DNA of 64,000 nucleotides from Pseudacidovorax intermedius. GTDB lineage: Bacteria; Pseudomonadota; Gammaproteobacteria; Burkholderiales; Burkholderiaceae_C. The notes beneath the pieces are model-generated. The model was not told the origin of the DNA, made no database searches, and saw nothing but the letters and a program-made list of their open reading frames with translations. Position 1 is the first letter of the stretch. Every line of letters starts with the position of its first letter. Positions 60,640-64,000 of the stretch are shown here, piece by piece. A program made the position numbers and the translations under genes. The DNA is taken from the NCBI RefSeq assembly GCF_003350475.1, contig NZ_QQAV01000001.1, positions 1,428,526 to 1,492,525 of the forward strand, given 5' to 3'.

Positions 60640-61590
60640 TCAGACCCGCACCCGGCCCTCGATGCAGTCGGCCACGTCGCCGCCGATCCAGATCTGGCCC
60701 GAGGCGTCCTGCGCGACATGCACCCGACCGTCTCGGCCCAGGCACTGGCCTTGGCCCGCCACGTAGCGGGCCGGCATCAGTCCGTCGGCGATGAGCCACT
60801 GCGCCAGGCTGGCGTTGAGGCTGCCGGTGACGGGGTCTTCTTCCACGCCGATGGGAGCGGCGAAGGCGCGCACCTCCAGGTCCACCGTCGGCGCGGCCCG
60901 CGCGGCGGCTGCAGCGGCGCTGCCGCGTGCACCGAAGGCGCGGGCCTCGCGGTTGGCACGGCCGATGAGCGGCGGCGCACCAGCGTCCTGGGCGTCCGTG
61001 CGGGCGGCCACGCCCACCTTCTGGCCCAGCGCCTTGAGCGCCGCATGGTCCGGCCGCAGCGCCAGCACCGTGTCGGGGCTGTCCAGCAGCAGGCCCAGCC
61101 AGACCGGCCCGTTGTCCAGGCACTGCGCCGCCTCGATCTGCGAGGCCTTCAGGCCCAGGGCCGCCGCCACCTTGGACAGCAGCATGGGGCTGGGCGCGCT
61201 GCGTTGGAGCGGCGGCGCGGCGAAGGCCAGACGTTCGCCCTCGGCGCGGATCGGCACCAGGCCGATGGCGCATTCCTGCACGATGCCGCCGGCCCGCCGT
61301 GGCTGGCCGCCATGCGCCAGCCAGGCGCTGCAGGTGCCCAGCGTGGGATGGCCGGCGAAGGGCAGCTCGCCGCCGGGCGTGAAGATGCGCACGCGGTAGT
61401 CCGCGCCGCCGGCCGCGCCTTCGGCGGTGGGCGGCAGCACGAAGGTGGTCTCGGAGAGGTTGGTCCAGCGCGCGAAGCGCTGCATGGCTTCGCCGTCCAG
61501 GTCCTGGCCGTCCAGCACCACGGCGACCGGGTTGCCGCGGGTGGGCGTGTCGGTGAAGACGTCGGGCTGGCGGAAAGGGCGGGTTCTCAT
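60640..61590 (-). CDS. PhzF-family isomerase-like protein, paralogue 1
   Basis: The 316-residue protein is a PhzF/diaminopimelate-epimerase fold. The catalytic glutamate is E47 in NLSETTFV, and the family blocks RGNPVAVVLD, FTPGGELPFAGHPTLGT and EEDPVTGSLNASLA are present. Outside phenazine producers the substrates are unknown. No other phenazine genes are seen. The start MRTRPFRQ is preferred over an unlikely longer frame. Confidence 0.92.
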   Translation of the reverse strand: MRTRPFRQPDVFTDTPTRGNPVAVVLDGQDLDGEAMQRFARWTNLSETTFVLPPTAEGAAGGADYRVRIFTPGGELPFAGHPTLGTCSAWLAHGGQPRRAGGIVQECAIGLVPIRAEGERLAFAAPPLQRSAPSPMLLSKVAAALGLKASQIEAAQCLDNGPVWLGLLLDSPDTVLALRPDHAALKALGQKVGVAARTDAQDAGAPPLIGRANREARAFGARGSAAAAAARAAPTVDLEVRAFAAPIGVEEDPVTGSLNASLAQWLIADGLMPARYVAGQGQCLGRDGRVHVAQDASGQIWIGGDVADCIEGRVRV

Positions 61591-61678
61591 GGCGGGACTC
61601 GGGAAGCGGAAATGAAGGAGGAAGCGGAGAGGGCGGCGCCGGTCGGGCGCCAGGTGCCGCGGGCGGGCCCGCGGCGGA

Positions 61679-62320
61679 TCAGGCCAGCGCCAGATCCAGC
61701 ACGCCAAGCGCGGCCGGCCGGGTGCGCAGGGCATCGAACCAGCGCTCCACGTTGGGCCAGGAAGGGCGGCGGTACTCGGTCGGGGGCAGGCCGAACCAGC
61801 GGTGCACTTCGCAGGCGACCGGGATGTCGGCCATGGTGAAGCGCTCGCCGGTCATGAATTCGCGGCCGGCCAGGTGGGCGTCCAGCATCGCCATCAGCGG
61901 CTCGGTCGCGGCGATGGAGGTGGCGATGGCCTGCGCATCGCGCTCGGCGACCGGCACGCGCACCAGCTGCACGAAGGCATCGCGGCCCGCGGGGTTGAGC
62001 GTGGTCTGCTGCCAGTCCATCCAGCGTTCGGCATCGAAGCGCGCCTCCAGCGGCTCGGGATACATGAGCCCGTGCGAATGGCGGGCGCAGAGGTAGCGCA
62101 CGATGACATTGCTTTCCCACAGCACGAAGCGGGCGTCGCCCTCGCCGTCCTGCAGCAGCGGCACCAGCGCGTTGGGATTCATGGCCAGGTACTCGGGTGT
62201 GTGCACCAGGCCGTGGGCGCCGCCGGCCTCGGTGCGCTGGAAGTCCAGGCCGAGTTCCTGCGCACACCACACCACCTTGCGCACATTGATCGAGCTGATG
62301 CGGCCCCAGAGATTGAGCAT
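61679..62320 (-). CDS. Glutathione S-transferase family protein
   Basis: The 213-residue protein has an N-terminal thioredoxin-like domain (LWGRISSINVRKVVWCAQELGLDF, ESNVIVRYLC with the glutathione gamma-glutamyl site) and a helical C-terminal domain. The SSINVRK start, with a catalytic-type serine, resembles beta/theta-like bacterial GSTs. It lies between two PhzF paralogues on the same strand, so a shared transcript is likely. Confidence 0.92.
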   Translation of the reverse strand: MLNLWGRISSINVRKVVWCAQELGLDFQRTEAGGAHGLVHTPEYLAMNPNALVPLLQDGEGDARFVLWESNVIVRYLCARHSHGLMYPEPLEARFDAERWMDWQQTTLNPAGRDAFVQLVRVPVAERDAQAIATSIAATEPLMAMLDAHLAGREFMTGERFTMADIPVACEVHRWFGLPPTEYRRPSWPNVERWFDALRTRPAALGVLDLALA

Positions 62321-62345
62321 GGGTCGGTTTCCTTGTCGAAGCGCG

Positions 62346-63194
62346 TCAGAGGGTCATCATGCGGGCGGTTCCGCGCACGCAGATCGAAGCGCCCGGCGTC
62401 GGAGCGATATCCGCCTGCAGGCGGCAGAGCACGCCCATGTCCTCGCCCTGCGTGATGGCGATGGTGCCGCCATGAGACCAGCCCCGATCGCGTAGGTAGC
62501 CGCCGAGCGCCGCGGCAGCAGCGCCGGTGGCCGGGTCTTCGTAGACGCCGCCACCCGCGAAGGGATTGCGCACATGAAAGCGCTGAGGGCTCTCGGCGTG
62601 CGCCAGCACGATCGTCGCCAGGCCTGCGCGCTGCATCAGTTCGCGACCGGACTCGAAGTCGTAGTGCATGGCGGCCAGCCGGGCCCGGTCCCGCAGGGTC
62701 AGCAGAAAGTGGTCGGCGCCGCCGTGGATCAGGGCCGGGGGAAGGCACGGGTCCAGGTCGGACTCGGCCAGGCCGAACAGCGCAAGGGCCTCGGCCTTCC
62801 AGGCGGCGTCCAGGGGCTGGCTGCGCGTGGGTGGCGACTGCAGCGCGGCCTGCATGAGGCCGTCCGCGGCCTGGGGGTCGAGGCTTCCCTCCACCGTGAT
62901 CCGCGCGGCGTTGAGCGTGAGCGCGAACGTCCCGCCGCCGTGCGCTCGCGCCAGTGCGGCACCGAGGGCGATGGTGGCGTGGCCGCAGAAAGGCACCTCG
63001 GACGCCGGAGAGAAGTAGCGCACCCGCCAGCTGCCGTCCGCCATCGGCGCGGCGAACACGGTTTCGGAATAGCCGAGCCTGGTGGCGAGTTGCTGCATCT
63101 GCCCGTCGTCGGGCAGGCTGTCGCCGATCACGACGCCCGCCGGGTTGCCGCCGCGTGGGCCGTCGGAGAAGGCGGCGATGTGCTGAACATTCAT
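62346..63194 (-). CDS. PhzF-family isomerase-like protein, paralogue 2
   Basis: The 282-residue second PhzF homologue has catalytic E44 in LGYSETVFAAP and the family motifs GGNPAGVVIG, FSPASEVPFCGHATIALG and YEDPATGAAAAALGGYL. It differs clearly from paralogue 1, so it is not a recent duplicate. It starts 37 bp after the LysE-family gene and reads toward the GST gene. Confidence 0.92.
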   Translation of the reverse strand: MNVQHIAAFSDGPRGGNPAGVVIGDSLPDDGQMQQLATRLGYSETVFAAPMADGSWRVRYFSPASEVPFCGHATIALGAALARAHGGGTFALTLNAARITVEGSLDPQAADGLMQAALQSPPTRSQPLDAAWKAEALALFGLAESDLDPCLPPALIHGGADHFLLTLRDRARLAAMHYDFESGRELMQRAGLATIVLAHAESPQRFHVRNPFAGGGVYEDPATGAAAAALGGYLRDRGWSHGGTIAITQGEDMGVLCRLQADIAPTPGASICVRGTARMMTL

Positions 63195-63231
63195 GGTGTC
63201 GGGAGCTTGGATGTGCGCGAGGCAAGCGCGA

Positions 63232-63870
63232 TCAGGCCACGGCCGGCCGCGCCATCACCAGCAGCCGCAGCGCCAGGCCGAACATCACGCTGGCCAGCAG
63301 CCGTTGCCGCAGGCGCGCACTGCCTTCGCCTGCGGCCATGCGCCGCGCCACCAGGCCCGCGGCGCTGCCCAGCGAGGTGTTGAAGGCCAGCGAGACGAGC
63401 GCCATGACGGCACCGAGCTGCACCATCTGCACGCTGACCGGCCCCCGGTCGGGATGCGCGAACTGCGGCAGGAAGACGACGAAGAAGAGCAGCGCCTTGG
63501 GATTCATCAGCGTATGGAAGAAGCCCATGCGCGCGATGTGCAGGCCGCGCCAGGGTCCGGCACCTTGTGCGGCTGCCGCACCGGAGCCGGCGCGCAGGGC
63601 CTGCACGCCCAGCCACACCAGGTAGGCCGCACCCGCCCAGCGCAGCAGGTCGAAGGCCGGGGCCCATGCCGCCATCAGCGCGGCCACGCCGCTGGCGGCC
63701 GCCAGCGCGAGCACCAGGTCGGCCAGGGCGATGCCAACGGCGCCCGCGAATGCGCCGCGCGGGCCGTGCGCCGCACCCTGCGCCAGGATGAAGGCCATGT
63801 TCGGCCCCGGCGAGGCCAGCAGCGCAAGCACGGCCAGCAGGAAGAGGCCCAGGGTGGTGGCAGCGATCAT
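63232..63870 (-). CDS. LysE/RhtB-family amino-acid exporter
   Basis: The 212-residue inner-membrane protein has about six helices, the signature SPGPNMAFILAQ near the N-terminus, and FFHTLMNPKALLFFVVFLPQF in the middle. Members export amino acids or homoserine lactone-like compounds. It heads a minus-strand run of PhzF, GST, PhzF and dehydratase genes. Confidence 0.92.
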   Translation of the reverse strand: MIAATTLGLFLLAVLALLASPGPNMAFILAQGAAHGPRGAFAGAVGIALADLVLALAAASGVAALMAAWAPAFDLLRWAGAAYLVWLGVQALRAGSGAAAAQGAGPWRGLHIARMGFFHTLMNPKALLFFVVFLPQFAHPDRGPVSVQMVQLGAVMALVSLAFNTSLGSAAGLVARRMAAGEGSARLRQRLLASVMFGLALRLLVMARPAVA

Positions 63871-63887
63871 GGGTGCGTGTCCGTTGA

Positions 63888-64000
63888 TCAGGCGGGCGTC
63901 GCAGCCGCCGGTAGATAGGGCGCGATCGCGGCCATCGCGCGGGCCACGTAGTCGTCCTTCTCGCCGACGGGCGCGACGTAGTGCAGCGCGTCGCGGGCCG
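63888..64000 (-). CDS. Unidentified protein, C-terminal end (partial)
   Basis: The last 37 codons of a minus-strand gene are visible (ARDALHYVAPVGEKDDYVAR, then AMAAIAPYLPAA and a stop). It ends 17 bp before the LysE-family start, so it is probably the upstream member of the same operon. The family cannot be named from this fragment. Confidence 0.6.
   Translation of the reverse strand, partial: ARDALHYVAPVGEKDDYVARAMAAIAPYLPAAATPA

Noticed and set aside
59651-63870. Phenazine biosynthesis cluster
   Set aside because: PhzF homologues are widespread outside phenazine producers, and no phzA-E or phzG is present.

Overview
The window is high-GC bacterial chromosome and most resembles the Burkholderiales, probably a Comamonadaceae-type betaproteobacterium. 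The evidence is the order tuf, tRNA-Trp, secE, nusG, rplKAJL, rpoBC, the NtrY-like kinase followed by a short NtrX-like regulator, and the GC-rich intergenic repeats. The family assignment is inferred from protein character and gene order, not from a database search.

Layout. 1-12600: the end of tuf, tRNA-Trp and the secE-nusG-rplK-rplA-rplJ-rplL-rpoB-rpoC transcription/translation cluster, with an L10-type leader before rplJ, a strong hairpin between rplL and rpoB, and a terminator after rpoC. 12600-18400: a LemA-like protein, rsmB, a DUF4390-type secreted protein, an NtrY-like kinase, a receiver-Fis regulator without an AAA+ domain, and tRNA-Phe. 18400-23328: a decayed genomic island in the 3' end of tRNA-Phe. 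It holds a tyrosine integrase, an intact AbiEi/AbiEii type IV toxin-antitoxin pair, fragments of a HigA/XRE-type antitoxin and a HipA kinase, and an IS3-family element at its right edge. 23571-28288: a bacteriophytochrome operon (photoreceptor kinase, single-domain receiver, hybrid kinase) joined by 8-nt overlaps.

28397-42525: mainly minus-strand genes: an RssA-like patatin, outer-membrane phospholipase A, a lipoprotein, Rep helicase, PriA, HemE, a redoxin, DsbD and an AlaX-type editing protein, with a plus-strand AEC transporter between Rep and PriA. 42645-43973: a sorbosone-dehydrogenase-like lipoprotein.

44002-52632 is the most interesting block. A divergent IclR regulator faces an operon of aconitase-family large and small subunits, a complete branched-chain-type ABC importer (two permeases, two ATPases, binding protein) and a PEP-mutase/isocitrate-lyase-family enzyme. 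The simplest reading is uptake of an unsaturated methylated dicarboxylate (dimethylmaleate or citraconate type), hydration to an alkylmalate and retro-aldol cleavage. Two identical near-palindromes CCACATTGTGG flank the regulator/operon gap.

52690-64000: a quinone-oxidoreductase-like MDR enzyme divergent from a LysR gene, a creatininase-family amidohydrolase overlapping that LysR gene, a PEBP-like protein, a hybrid histidine kinase, a GlsB/YeaQ membrane protein, CutA, a histidine phosphatase, and a minus-strand amino-acid-related run (LysE exporter, two PhzF paralogues flanking a glutathione transferase, threonine-dehydratase-like enzyme). A partial gene runs off the right end.
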